64,000 nt of DNA from Streptomyces sp. XY006 (GCF_002237655.1 NZ_NOKT01000022.1:1-64000), one strand, 5' to 3'. Counted from the stretch's first letter, positions 35,097-43,842 are shown. Translations and numbers: made by a program. Notes: generated from the sequence alone by a model not told the origin.

Positions 35097-35366
35097 TCAG
35101 GAGGAACCGGCGCCGAAGGTGAAGTCGCCGTGGAAGTCCCGGCCCTGGATCACCGTCTGCTGCCTGCCGCCGGTGATGCTGTTGGTGACGTCCCCGGGCC
35201 GTGCGGCGGTCACCTCCGCGTCCGCCCGCCGCCGCCAGATCTCCAGCGCGGCGGCGAAGTCGGCGTCCTGCGCGGCGCGTTCATTGAGCAGCGCCGCAAG
35301 CCGCCCGGCCCGCTCCGACCCGGTGTGGGTGCAGGCGCTGAACCCGAGGAGCGACGGCGGACGTGT
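35097..35366 (-). pseudogene. Remnant of a gene: C-terminal ~89 codons with no start
   Basis: Downstream of icmA, in the same frame and directly after its TGA, an open stretch encodes LAALLNERAAQDADFAAALEIW and ends ITGGRQQTVIQGRDFHGDFTF-GAGSS. The last part resembles the short IxGG-x-VIQGRDFHG tail common at the ends of streptomycete hypothetical proteins. No ATG, GTG or TTG precedes the conserved part; the only GTG in frame would leave 37 residues. The natural reading is a truncated gene left after rearrangement. A C-terminal extension of IcmA reached by stop readthrough is unlikely. Confidence 0.6.
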
Positions 35367-37067
35367 TCAGAACCCGGCGGGCTCCGTGTAGACGCCCCAC
35401 TCGTCCCGCAGCACGCCGCAGATCTCGCCGAGGGTGGCCTCCGCGCGGACGGCGTCCAGCATCGGCTCGATCATGTTGGAGCCGTCGCGCGCGGCGGCCA
35501 GCATCGCGTCCAGCGCGGCGCGCACCGCCGCGTCGTCGCGGGCCGCCTTCCGCTCGGCCAGGACCCGCACCTGCTCGCGCTCCACCTCGTGGCTGACCCG
35601 CAGGATCTCCAGGTCGCCGGTCACCGAGCCGGTGTGGACGTTGACGCCGACGACCTTCTTGTCGCCCTTCTCCAGCGCCTGCTGGTAGCGGAACGCCGAC
35701 TCGGCGATCTCGCCGGTGAACCAGCCGTCCTCGATGCCGCGCAGGATGCCGGAGGTGATCGGGCCGATGGGGTGCTGCCCGTCGGGGTGCGCCCGCAGAC
35801 CGCGCTCCTTGATCTGGTCGAAGATCTTCTCGGCGTCGGCCTCGATGCGGTCGGTGAGCTGCTCGATGTACCAGGAACCGCCCAGCGGGTCGGCGACGTT
35901 GGCGACGCCGGTCTCCTCCATCAGCACCTGCTGCGTGCGCAGCGCGATCTCGGCGGCCTGCTCGCTCGGCAGGGCGAGGGTCTCGTCGAGCGCGTTGGTG
36001 TGCAGCGAGTTCGTCCCGCCGAGCACGGCCGCCAGGGCCTCCACGGCCGTGCGCACGACGTTGTTGTACGGCTGCTGCGCGGTGAGCGAGACACCGGCGG
36101 TCTGCGTGTGGAAGCGCAGCCACTGGGCCTTCTCGGAGGTGGCGCCGTAGACGTCCCGCATCCAGCGGGCCCAGATCCGGCGGGCCGCGCGGAACTTGGC
36201 GATCTCCTCGAAGAAGTCGACGTGCGCGTCGAAGAAGAAGGACAGGCCGGGTGCGAAGACGTCGACGTCCAGGCCGCGCGACAGGCCCAGCTCCACGTAC
36301 CCGAAGCCGTCCGCCAGGGTGTAGGCGAGTTCCTGCGCGGCCGTCGCCCCGGCCTCGCGGATGTGGTAGCCGGAGACGGACAGCGGCTTGTACGCGGGGA
36401 TGCCGGCCGCGCAGTGCTCCATCAGGTCGCCGATGAGCCGCAGGTGCGGCTCGGGCTGGAAGAGCCACTCCTTCTGCGCGATGTACTCCTTGAAGATGTC
36501 CGTCTGGAGCGTGCCGTTCAGGACGGACGGGTCGACGCCCTGCCGCTCGGCGGCGACCAGGTACATGCAGAAGACCGGGACGGCCGGGCCGCTGATGGTC
36601 ATGGACGTCGTGACGTCACCGAGCGGGATGTCCTTGAACAGGACCTCCATGTCGGCGGCCGAGTCGATGGCGACACCGCAGTGCCCGACCTCGCCCAGCG
36701 AGCGCGGGTCGTCGGAGTCGCGGCCCATCAGCGTGGGCATGTCGAAGGCGACCGAGAGCCCGCCCCCGCCGTTGCGGAGGATCATCTTGTAGCGCTCGTT
36801 GGTCTGCTCGGCGTTGCCGAACCCGGCGAACTGCCGGATCGTCCACGTCCGCCCCCGGTAGCCGGTGGCGTACAGGCCGCGGGTGAAGGGGTACTCCCCC
36901 GGCCAGCCGATCCGTTCGAAGCCCTCGTACGTGTCCCCGGGCCGGGGCCCGTACACCGGCTCCACGGCATCGCCGGAGAGCGTCGTGAAGTCGGCCTCGC
37001 GCTTGCGCGCGGCGTCGTAGCGGGCCTGCCAGCGACGGCGGCCTTCCTCTATGGCGTGAGCGTCCAT
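35367..37067 (-). CDS. icmA: Isobutyryl-CoA mutase large subunit
   Basis: The 566-residue protein is the substrate-binding barrel of a B12-dependent acyl-CoA mutase, without the C-terminal cobalamin domain. It therefore needs a separate small subunit (IcmB), not seen here. Two specificity residues identify it: Phe80 in TIRQFAGFG and Gln198 in FKEYIAQKEW, which replace the Tyr and Arg that bind the carboxylate in methylmalonyl-CoA mutase. It interconverts isobutyryl-CoA and butyryl-CoA, linking valine degradation and fatty-acid or polyketide precursors. ATG 37067 has GAGG just upstream. A perfect 22-bp palindrome lies 10 bp before the start. Confidence 0.95.
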   Translation of the reverse strand: MDAHAIEEGRRRWQARYDAARKREADFTTLSGDAVEPVYGPRPGDTYEGFERIGWPGEYPFTRGLYATGYRGRTWTIRQFAGFGNAEQTNERYKMILRNGGGGLSVAFDMPTLMGRDSDDPRSLGEVGHCGVAIDSAADMEVLFKDIPLGDVTTSMTISGPAVPVFCMYLVAAERQGVDPSVLNGTLQTDIFKEYIAQKEWLFQPEPHLRLIGDLMEHCAAGIPAYKPLSVSGYHIREAGATAAQELAYTLADGFGYVELGLSRGLDVDVFAPGLSFFFDAHVDFFEEIAKFRAARRIWARWMRDVYGATSEKAQWLRFHTQTAGVSLTAQQPYNNVVRTAVEALAAVLGGTNSLHTNALDETLALPSEQAAEIALRTQQVLMEETGVANVADPLGGSWYIEQLTDRIEADAEKIFDQIKERGLRAHPDGQHPIGPITSGILRGIEDGWFTGEIAESAFRYQQALEKGDKKVVGVNVHTGSVTGDLEILRVSHEVEREQVRVLAERKAARDDAAVRAALDAMLAAARDGSNMIEPMLDAVRAEATLGEICGVLRDEWGVYTEPAGF

Positions 37068-37076
37068 ACCCTCGAA

Positions 37077-37098
37077 TTTACTAGGACGTCCTAGTAAA
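37077..37098. promoter_or_regulatory. Perfect 22-bp palindrome upstream of icmA
   Basis: The arm TTTACTAGGAC is followed at once by its exact reverse complement. It overlaps the likely icmA promoter, 10 bp before the ATG, so a bound dimeric regulator should repress icmA. Confidence 0.75.
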
Positions 37099-37110
37099 TG
37101 TCGATGGCAG

Positions 37111-37138
37111 ACCGCCGTACGTTCGCCCGTACGGCGGT
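37111..37138 (-). terminator. Terminator after the first DUF3817 gene
   Basis: ACCGCCGTACG and its complement form a perfect 11-bp stem with a TTCGCC loop, 4 bp past the DUF3817 stop. It separates that gene from icmA. Confidence 0.7.
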
Positions 37139-37142
37139 GCGG

Positions 37143-37481
37143 TTACGCCTTGGCGGTCGCGGGCGCGTCCTCGGCGACCCGCCCCTGCAGCTCGTGGCTG
37201 ATCCTGCGCTCCACGAAGAAGGCGGCCGTGGGGATGGTGCCGGCGAGCAGCACCCACAGCTGCTTGGCGACCGGCCACTTCGCCTTGGAGCCCAGGTCGA
37301 AGGCGAAGACCAGGTACACGACGTAGAGCCAGCCGTGCGCGATGCTGACGACGCGCGTGAAGTCGGCCGCGCCGTCCAGGTCGAGCACATACTTGCCGAT
37401 CATGCCCAGGGTCAGCAGGACCAGCAGTACGCCGGTGACGTACGCCATCACGCGGTAGCGGGTCAGCACGCTCTTTTTCAT
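37143..37481 (-). CDS. DUF3817 membrane protein
   Basis: The 112-residue protein has three hydrophobic segments. It carries the DUF3817 pattern RYRVMAYVTGVLLVLLTLGM, IAHGWLYVVYLVFAFDLG and LLAGTIPTAAFFVERRI. The function of the family is unknown; membership suggests a small inner-membrane protein. ATG 37481 is chosen, although the ribosome site is weak and GTG 37499 is possible. It follows a MarR gene by 43 bp and is probably co-transcribed with it. A paralogue lies at 43.5 kb. Confidence 0.83.
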   Translation of the reverse strand: MKKSVLTRYRVMAYVTGVLLVLLTLGMIGKYVLDLDGAADFTRVVSIAHGWLYVVYLVFAFDLGSKAKWPVAKQLWVLLAGTIPTAAFFVERRISHELQGRVAEDAPATAKA

Positions 37482-37524
37482 GCCGTCGAGCGTAACCACC
37501 CGTTCCGGGTGATCTTGCCCCGGG

Positions 37525-38034
37525 TCACTGCTCCTCGAAGTCCCCCGCGGCGATCCGCAGCGGGCGCAGCATCGCGAAGATCTCCGCGCACTCCTCGGCG
37601 TCGTACGCGCCGAGCCCGAAGTCCATCGCCATCAGGTCGCGGGTGGCCGACTCGACGACCTCACGGCCCTTGTCGGTGATGCTGGCCAGGGTGCCGCGGC
37701 CGTCGTTCGGATTGGGCCGCTTGGCGACCAGACCGGACCGCACCAGGCGGTCCACGGTGTTGGTCACGGAGGTGGGGTGGACCATGAGCCGCTCGCCGAT
37801 CTTGGACATGGGCAGCTCGCCCGACTTGGAGAAGGTGAGCAGCACCAGCGCCTCGTAGCGGGCGAACGTCAGCCCGTACGGCTTGACCACCGCGTCGACC
37901 TCGGCGAGGAGGATCTGCTGCGCGCGCATGATCGAGGTGATCGCGGCCATGGACGGCACGTTTCCCCAGCGCTGCTTCCAGCGTTCGTCGGCGCGCGCGA
38001 TCGGGTCGAAGGAGAGACTGAGCGGCTTCGGCAC
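37525..38034 (-). CDS. MarR-family transcriptional regulator
   Basis: The 169-residue protein has the MarR winged helix: YGLTFARYEALVLLTFSK, LPMSKIGERLMVHPTSVTNTVDRLVRSGLVAKRPNPNDGR with the beta-wing, and flanking dimer helices. It is divergent from the GH6 glucanase gene and upstream of DUF3817 on the same strand. Either could be its target. The ligand is unknown. Confidence 0.9.
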   Translation of the reverse strand: MPKPLSLSFDPIARADERWKQRWGNVPSMAAITSIMRAQQILLAEVDAVVKPYGLTFARYEALVLLTFSKSGELPMSKIGERLMVHPTSVTNTVDRLVRSGLVAKRPNPNDGRGTLASITDKGREVVESATRDLMAMDFGLGAYDAEECAEIFAMLRPLRIAAGDFEEQ

Positions 38035-38202
38035 GGACCAGACCTTACCGGCCGGTCACATGGTGGTCAGCCCTGTCTCGCCCTTCGGTCGGGACCTCCG
38101 GCCGGTGCGGTCGGCTCATGTCCTTTCCGCAGCGGTTCATTGCCCTGTGTCACGATTGCTTCCACTTCGTCACCCACCGTCACCATCCTTTCAGGGAGCG
38201 GC

Positions 38203-39189
38203 ATGACTCGGCTGATCCACACCCTCGCGGCCCTCGCGGTGCTCGGTCTCGCCGCGGGCTGCACGTCCGAACACCGCGACGATGCCGCCGACGTCGACAC
38301 CACGCAGGCCGGCTACGCGGCCTCCCCCTTCTGGATCGACCCCGACAGCCCCGCCGCCCGGCAGGCACGCCTGTGGGAGAAGCAGGGCCGGGAAAAGGAC
38401 GCCGAGCTGATCAAGCGGATCGCCGACCAGCCGGTCGCGCTGTGGCCGGCCGGTGAGCTCGACCCGGCCCCGATGGTCCGGGAGGCCGCCTCGGCCGCGG
38501 GCCGGGAGGGGAAGACGGCGGTCTTCGTCGCGTACAACATCCCGCACCGCGACTGCGGGCAGCACTCGGCGGGCGGGGCGGCGGACGCGAACGCCTACCG
38601 GGACTGGATCGGCAAGTTCGCCGACGCCCTCGGCGAGGCCGACGCCCTGGTCGTGCTGGAGCCCGACGCGATCGCGCACATCGTGGACGGGTGCACCCCC
38701 GGCCAGTACCACGCCGAGCGCGAGCAGCTGCTCGGCGAGGCCATCACCCGGCTGAAGCAGCAGCCGAACACCAAGGTCTACCTCGACGCGGGCAACGCGG
38801 ACTGGATCCGGGACTCGCAGAAGCTGGTCGAGCCGCTGAAGCGGGCCGGGATCGAGCAGGCCGACGGCTTCGCCCTCAACGTCTCCAACTTCCAGACCGA
38901 CGAGGTCACCACCGAGTACGGGGGCCGGCTCGCCGAGGCCCTCGGCGGCAAGCACTTCGTCGTCGACACCAGCCGCAACGGCAACGGCCCCCTGCCCGGC
39001 GTCTGGTGCAACCCGCCCGGCCGGGCGCTCGGCACCCCGCCCACCACCGCCACCGGCCGGCCCGTCGTCGACGCCTACCTGTGGATCAAGCGGCCCGGGG
39101 AGTCGGACGGGACGTGCGAGGGCGGGCCGGCCGCCGGGCGCTGGTGGCCGGAGTACGCCCTGGAGCTGGCGCGCAACGCCAAGGGCTGA
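38203..39189 (+). CDS. GH6-family glucanase lipoprotein (CslZ-like)
   Basis: The 328-residue protein starts with a lipoprotein signal (LGLAAGC, Cys20), so it should sit on the outer face of the membrane. The GH6 barrel motifs are complete: AYNIPHRDCGQHSAGGA, VVLEPDAIAH with the general acid Asp, VYLDAGNADW, and VDTSRNGNGP. It has no carbohydrate-binding module. GH6 enzymes cut beta-1,4-glucan. Its position tail-to-tail with glxA and cslA suggests trimming or release of the polymer those genes make, as proposed for CslZ. AGGGAG lies 4 nt before the ATG. Confidence 0.92.
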   Translation: MTRLIHTLAALAVLGLAAGCTSEHRDDAADVDTTQAGYAASPFWIDPDSPAARQARLWEKQGREKDAELIKRIADQPVALWPAGELDPAPMVREAASAAGREGKTAVFVAYNIPHRDCGQHSAGGAADANAYRDWIGKFADALGEADALVVLEPDAIAHIVDGCTPGQYHAEREQLLGEAITRLKQQPNTKVYLDAGNADWIRDSQKLVEPLKRAGIEQADGFALNVSNFQTDEVTTEYGGRLAEALGGKHFVVDTSRNGNGPLPGVWCNPPGRALGTPPTTATGRPVVDAYLWIKRPGESDGTCEGGPAAGRWWPEYALELARNAKG

Positions 39190-39201
39190 CCCGGCCGCCG
39201 C

Positions 39202-41157
39202 TCACCGCACGTGGACCCACTTGGCCTTCGAGGGCGTGCCCTCGGCGTCCGTGACGAACAGCATGTACCAGCCGGGCGGCACGAGCGCCGGGTCGCGCGG
39301 CACGTCGAACGTCACGGAGCCGCCCTTCCTGGTGATGTCCAGCTCGATCGAGCGCTGCTCGACGTCCGTGGTGTGCGTGACCGCGCTGGGCCGCATCAGC
39401 CGGGCCGCGGCCACGCGCTCCGGGTGGTCCGTGCGGAACGTGATGCGGTGGTCGTCGTCCAGCGTGCTCGGGCCCTCCTTCAGTACGGGGCGGCTGCGGG
39501 CGTTCTTGTGCAGCGCGGGCGGGGTGAAGACCTCCATGCGCTGCTCGAAGTGGCCCAGCTTGGTGTTCTGCTGGTCGTCGAAGAGGGGGTCGGAGCCGAA
39601 GGTGGCGATCCGGCCGTCGGGCAGCAGCAGCGCCTCGGAGTGGTAGTTGCGGCCCACCTTGGGCGCGGCGGCCTCCCGGAAGGCGTTGGCCTTCGGGTCG
39701 TAGAACTGCGCCCGCAGGATGTTGCTGGCGCTGCGGCCCCGGTAGTCCTTCGAGCCGTTGGACGTGAACACCGTGTCGTCCGGCATGATCACGCTGTTCA
39801 GATAGCGGGTGCCCTGCGGCAGGTCGGGGCCGGTCTCGAAGGCCGGGTTGTCCTTCTTCAGATCGACCACGGCCGTGCGCGGCGTGGACTTCCTGGACTC
39901 CCCGACACCGCCCCCGCCGAGGATCATCACCTTCTGGTCCTGGGCCGGCGGCAGCAGGACGGAGGCCGAGGTCTCGGTCTGGTCGACGTCCTCCAGGCCC
40001 GGCACCTTGCGGAACGTGTTGGTCTCCAGATCCCACAGGCCCGGCGCGCGCCCCTGGTCGGCGGGTCCGTACCCGGCGTTGGAGGCCGAGTAGAACAGCT
40101 TGCCGCCCTTGGTGAGGAACAGCGCCGGGTAGGTCGGGAAGTAGCGCTTGGGGCCGGGTGACCACTTCTTGGTCTCCGGGTCGTAGATCTCGTTGTCGCC
40201 CGGGTCGATCATGCCGACGTCGTCGAGGCCGGACACCGCGAGCACCCGCCCGTCGTCCAGGCCGACCAGCGTCGGGTACCAGCGGGCCTTGTCCATCGGG
40301 TCGACCGGGACGTACTTCTCGGCCTTCGGGTCGAACTCGTAGGCGGCGCGGATGCCCTGGAAGTCCTGCTTGTCGAGGGTGATCTTCTCCGACAGGCCGT
40401 AGACGTTGTCGGCGGCCCTGCCCTTGAGGCCGACGACCGCGTACTGCGCCTGCTTGTCGGTGACCGACCGCTTGCCCTTCTTGACGGCCTCCACGAAGAC
40501 GCGGGCCTCACTGGCGGTGACCTTGGTCTGCCAGGGCTGCATCACCCCGCGGCTGTTGTACGTGACCTTGAAGGTGCGCTTGGCCTTGGGGACGGTGACG
40601 TCGAACCGGGTGACGTACTCGACGCCCGAGGGGGAACGGAAGCGGGTGCCCTTCTTCAGGAACACCGCCTTGTCGGGGCTCTCGTTCTTCACGCGCATGC
40701 CGCCGCCGGCCCGGGTCACCTCACCGTCAAGGAGCTCGTAGCGCGCGGTGCCGCCGGCCACCAGCAGGCGTCCGTCGGGCAGTTGGGCGTGGCCGGCGCA
40801 GAAGAAGTCCTCCGGGGTGGGGACCTTCTTGAAGGTGTTCTTCTCCGGGTCCCACAGGACCGTGTCGAACTCGCCCTTGTCGAACTTGCGCTGCTCGTTG
40901 CCCGACCCGGCGACGATCAGCACCTTGCCGGTGTGCAGCAGGGCGGCGTGGATGGCGTTGGTCCGGTACTCCTCGGGGATGGCGACCTGGTCCCAGGAGC
41001 CGTACTTCGCCTTGTACGCGGGCTGGGCGATCTTGTACTCGTGGTACTGCGCGGAGACGAAGTCCAGTGCGGCCGGGGCGTTCAGGCCCGCCAGGACCGC
41101 GATGCCGCCGATGCCCAGGACGGTCTTCTTGGTCTTCTGCGAGGGCTGGTACGCCAT
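39202..41157 (-). CDS. glxA: GlxA-type copper-radical oxidase
   Basis: The 651-residue protein has an N-terminal membrane anchor or signal (about residues 10-32) and a seven-bladed Kelch propeller as in galactose oxidase. The cysteine of the Tyr-Cys cofactor is Cys120 in EDFFCAGHAQL, and its tyrosine partner is probably Tyr294 in ARWYPTLVGL. Copper ligands appear in VGRNYHSEALLLPDGR and VTHTTDVEQRSI. GlxA oxidises the tip glycan made by CslA and is needed for its deposition in S. lividans. AGGAGG lies 10 nt before the ATG, only 3 bp after the cslA stop. The two are translationally coupled, and copper supply should control activity. Confidence 0.95.
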   Translation of the reverse strand: MAYQPSQKTKKTVLGIGGIAVLAGLNAPAALDFVSAQYHEYKIAQPAYKAKYGSWDQVAIPEEYRTNAIHAALLHTGKVLIVAGSGNEQRKFDKGEFDTVLWDPEKNTFKKVPTPEDFFCAGHAQLPDGRLLVAGGTARYELLDGEVTRAGGGMRVKNESPDKAVFLKKGTRFRSPSGVEYVTRFDVTVPKAKRTFKVTYNSRGVMQPWQTKVTASEARVFVEAVKKGKRSVTDKQAQYAVVGLKGRAADNVYGLSEKITLDKQDFQGIRAAYEFDPKAEKYVPVDPMDKARWYPTLVGLDDGRVLAVSGLDDVGMIDPGDNEIYDPETKKWSPGPKRYFPTYPALFLTKGGKLFYSASNAGYGPADQGRAPGLWDLETNTFRKVPGLEDVDQTETSASVLLPPAQDQKVMILGGGGVGESRKSTPRTAVVDLKKDNPAFETGPDLPQGTRYLNSVIMPDDTVFTSNGSKDYRGRSASNILRAQFYDPKANAFREAAAPKVGRNYHSEALLLPDGRIATFGSDPLFDDQQNTKLGHFEQRMEVFTPPALHKNARSRPVLKEGPSTLDDDHRITFRTDHPERVAAARLMRPSAVTHTTDVEQRSIELDITRKGGSVTFDVPRDPALVPPGWYMLFVTDAEGTPSKAKWVHVR

Positions 41158-41160
41158 GGG

Positions 41161-42996
41161 CTAGTTGCCTCCTGTCGTGGTGCCGGTGACCGGAGCCGCC
41201 GCCGGGGACACGGTGGCGAGCGCCTGGGCGGGCTCCTTGGATTCGGGCACGCGCGCGTGCCCGGGGGTGGGAGTGGCCGCCGCTGCGGGCTGCGGAGCCC
41301 GCACGGACCGCGGCCGGCGCTCCCGGGAGTCCCTGAGCAGGGTCGCGGCCCACACCCCGGCCGGAGCCAGCGAGATGGCCATGGCGAGGACGGCCCAGGT
41401 GCGCATCGCCGCGTGGGTGTGGTCCAGGGCGGTCGAGGCGGCCAGGGACGTGGCCAGCAGGGCGGCCCAGAACAGGTGGATCCGGAAGGTGGCCGGCCGG
41501 TCGGGGCTGGCGTCGCCGCCCTTGGGCGTGACGACGAACCGGCTGGGGCGGCGCAGCAGGGCCTCGCCGAGGGACTTGAGGTAGATCGGCGCCGACAGGG
41601 CCGACATCGCCATGCCGGCCAGGCCGCCGGAGCCCTCCGGCTCGTGCGGGGAGACGTTGTGCCGGCGGTTCCACAGGTACAGGCCGACCTGGAGGGCGGC
41701 CGCGTCGCTGTACAGCATCATCCACACCGAGGCGGAGACCTGGGTGCCCGAGGCGCCGAACCAGAGGAACAACACGCAGCTGAGGATGCCGAGCAGCCAG
41801 TTGACGGCCGTCATGGGGTAGTAGACGAGCATCAGCGTGTAGGACAGCAGGCGGCCCGGGGGCATGCTGAAGGGCGCCTTCCAGTACTGCTTCAGGAGCG
41901 TCTCGTAGGTCCCGCGCGACCAGCGCATCTGCTGGGTGAAGAAGTCGGTCCAGGAGGCGGGGCCCTCGCCGACGGCGAGCACGTCCGGGGTGTAGACGGA
42001 CCGCCAGTGGCGGCGCGTGGCCGGGTTGCGGTGGCGGTGGATCTCGAAGCCGGTGGCCATGTCCTCGGTGATGGAGTCGTACAGGCCGCCGATCTGCTTG
42101 ACGACGGAGATGCGGACGACGTTGTTGGTGCCGACGAACATGGGGGCGCGGTAGCGGTTGCCGGCGCGCTGGATCAGGGCGTGGAAGAGGAACTGCTGCG
42201 ACTCGGCGGCCTTGGTGACGGGGTTGTGGTAGTTGCCGTACACCTGGGGGCCGACCACGAAGGCGACGTCCGGGTCGCGGAAGTAACCCATCATCCGCTC
42301 CAGGAAGTTCGGGAGCGGGACGTGGTCGGTGTCGACGGACGCGAAGAAGTCGTAGGAGTCGCCGTGCATGGCGATCCAGGCGTTGTAGTTCCCGTGCTTG
42401 GTGCGCGCCTTGTGGACGCCCTCGGAGCGGTTCCACTCGGGGACGCCGAGCCGGGTGAAGTGCCGGACGCCGAGCTCCGCGCACAGGGCCTTGGCCTCGG
42501 CGTCGTCGCCCTCGTCGAGGAGCCAGACGTCGACGGGGCCGGTGTGGTGGATGCGGACGGCGCCCTCCAGGGTCGCCCGGACCATGGAGAGGGGCTCCTT
42601 GCCGGGGACGTAGGTGGTGAGGAAGGCGACGCGGGTGCCGGGTTCGGGGACGACGGGGACGGGGTCGCGGGCGACCATCGTGGCGTGGGCGACCGAGGCG
42701 ACGTTGACGAGCATGAAGAGTTCGATGAGGCCGATCGAGACCAGCATGGTGATGTCGAGGCCGACGAGCCAGCGTTCGCCGCCCTCGCGTTCCACCCAGT
42801 GGGTGGGCCAGACGAGGTAGACCAGCAGGGCGCCGGTCAGCAGCGGGGCGAGGCTCATCAGGAGGACGGCTCGTGTTCGGCGGGGCTCGCGGGCGAGGAG
42901 CGAGGCGTACTGCACCTGGTACGCCTCACCGGACGGCTCCGTGAGCGGTCCGGCGAGGCGGCTGTGGGAGTCGTAGTCGTAGCCCTCCGGCCGCAC
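41161..42996 (-). CDS. cslA: CslA, cellulose synthase-like family 2 glycosyltransferase
   Basis: The 611-residue membrane enzyme polymerises beta-glucan at hyphal tips. The GT2 catalytic region shows VDVWLLDEGDD, SVDTDHVPLPNF, ITEDMATGFEIH and the processive QQMRW motif. Two membrane segments precede it and about five follow. The C-terminal 60 residues are a Pro/Ala-rich cytoplasmic tail. GTG 42996 is chosen because GGAGG lies 5 nt upstream; the frame is open to 43149, but that part runs toward the terminator of the next gene. In S. coelicolor CslA interacts with the tip protein DivIVA. It is followed by glxA with a 3-bp gap. Confidence 0.93.
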   Translation of the reverse strand: MRPEGYDYDSHSRLAGPLTEPSGEAYQVQYASLLAREPRRTRAVLLMSLAPLLTGALLVYLVWPTHWVEREGGERWLVGLDITMLVSIGLIELFMLVNVASVAHATMVARDPVPVVPEPGTRVAFLTTYVPGKEPLSMVRATLEGAVRIHHTGPVDVWLLDEGDDAEAKALCAELGVRHFTRLGVPEWNRSEGVHKARTKHGNYNAWIAMHGDSYDFFASVDTDHVPLPNFLERMMGYFRDPDVAFVVGPQVYGNYHNPVTKAAESQQFLFHALIQRAGNRYRAPMFVGTNNVVRISVVKQIGGLYDSITEDMATGFEIHRHRNPATRRHWRSVYTPDVLAVGEGPASWTDFFTQQMRWSRGTYETLLKQYWKAPFSMPPGRLLSYTLMLVYYPMTAVNWLLGILSCVLFLWFGASGTQVSASVWMMLYSDAAALQVGLYLWNRRHNVSPHEPEGSGGLAGMAMSALSAPIYLKSLGEALLRRPSRFVVTPKGGDASPDRPATFRIHLFWAALLATSLAASTALDHTHAAMRTWAVLAMAISLAPAGVWAATLLRDSRERRPRSVRAPQPAAAATPTPGHARVPESKEPAQALATVSPAAAPVTGTTTGGN

Positions 42997-43153
42997 AGCG
43001 CCCTCCAGATGGTTGAGACCTGATCGAAGCGCAATACCCCGATACCCATACGTAAGTGGACCTCTGGGGCGGTGTCGATCTGGGGGCGTCCAGGCGGGTG
43101 GAGGGCCGGGAGGGCGCCTGCGACGGCCCGCGGGGGCGGCGCCGGGCACACGA

Positions 43154-43183
43154 AAACCCCGGCTCTCCGAGGAACCGGGGTTT
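43154..43183 (-). terminator. Terminator after the thiamine-binding gene
   Basis: AAACCCCGG and its complement form a 9-bp stem with a 12-nt loop, 25 bp past the stop of the leftward gene. It separates that operon from cslA. Confidence 0.7.
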
Positions 43184-43207
43184 CCGTCGCGTCAGGACCG
43201 GGTGCCG

Positions 43208-43501
43208 TCACTCGGCGAGATGCCGCTCCACCGTCTCCACCTTGGACGTGAGGCCGTCGGTCACGCCGGGGCGGATGTCCGCCTTCAAAACGAGGGAGAC
43301 GCGGGGCGCGCGGCGCTCGACCGCGGCGACCGCCCGGCGGACGACGTCCATCACCTCGTCCCACTCCCCTTCGACGGACGTGAACATCGCGTCCGTCCGG
43401 TTCGGCAGTCCGGACTCCCGCACCACCCGCACGGCGTCGGCGACGTACTCCCCCACGTCCTCACCGACCCCCAGCGGCGTCACGGAGAAGGCGACGATCA
43501 C
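43208..43501 (-). CDS. MTH1187-family (DUF77) thiamine-binding protein
   Basis: The 97-residue protein is a single ferredoxin-like domain of the YkoF/MTH1187 group: MIVAFSVTPLGVGEDVGEYVADAVRVVRESGL, then TDAMFTSVEGEWDEVMDVVRRAV. Members bind thiamine or its pyrimidine moiety in the cytoplasm. Physiological role here is unknown. Its ATG overlaps the stop of the upstream DUF3817 gene by 4 bp. Confidence 0.88.
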   Translation of the reverse strand: MIVAFSVTPLGVGEDVGEYVADAVRVVRESGLPNRTDAMFTSVEGEWDEVMDVVRRAVAAVERRAPRVSLVLKADIRPGVTDGLTSKVETVERHLAE

Positions 43502-43842
43502 GCGTTCACCACGCCCTCGTTGCGCGCGCGGGACGCGATGACCGCGTCCTCGGCCTCACGCCGCAGCTTGCGCTCCGCGAAGAACCCGCCGGCCGGCAGC
43601 ACCGAGAGCACGAAGTACACGGCGGCCGTCCGCAGCGACCACTTCGCCCGGTTCCACGCGTCCGCCCAGAAGATCACGTACAGCACGAACAGCGCGCCGT
43701 GCACCGCTCCCATCACCGGCACGGCGTTGAACTCGGTGGTCCGCTTCAGCACCGAGCAGACCAGCAGGAGCAGGAACGAGATCGCCTCGGGGGCCGAGAC
43801 CAGGCGGAGGCGGCGGAGGGCGGTGGCGGTCTTGAGGTCCAC
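43498..43842 (-). CDS. DUF3817 membrane protein (second copy)
   Basis: The 114-residue protein has three hydrophobic segments and the DUF3817 pattern RLVSAPEAISFLLLLVCSVLK, VHGALFVLYVIFWADAW and SVLPAGGFFAERKL. It is a paralogue of the gene at 37.1 kb. It starts at GTG 43842 with GAAGGTGA upstream and overlaps the thiamine-binding gene. It is divergent from the AIM24 genes. Confidence 0.83.
   Translation of the reverse strand: MDLKTATALRRLRLVSAPEAISFLLLLVCSVLKRTTEFNAVPVMGAVHGALFVLYVIFWADAWNRAKWSLRTAAVYFVLSVLPAGGFFAERKLRREAEDAVIASRARNEGVVNA

Noticed and set aside
35367..37067. Methylmalonyl-CoA mutase
   Set aside because: Phe80 and Gln198 replace the carboxylate-binding Tyr and Arg, and the cobalamin domain is absent.
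42997..43149. Longer N-terminus for cslA
   Set aside because: The extra 51 codons are Pro/Arg-rich and extend toward the terminator of the upstream gene. A good ribosome site supports the later GTG.
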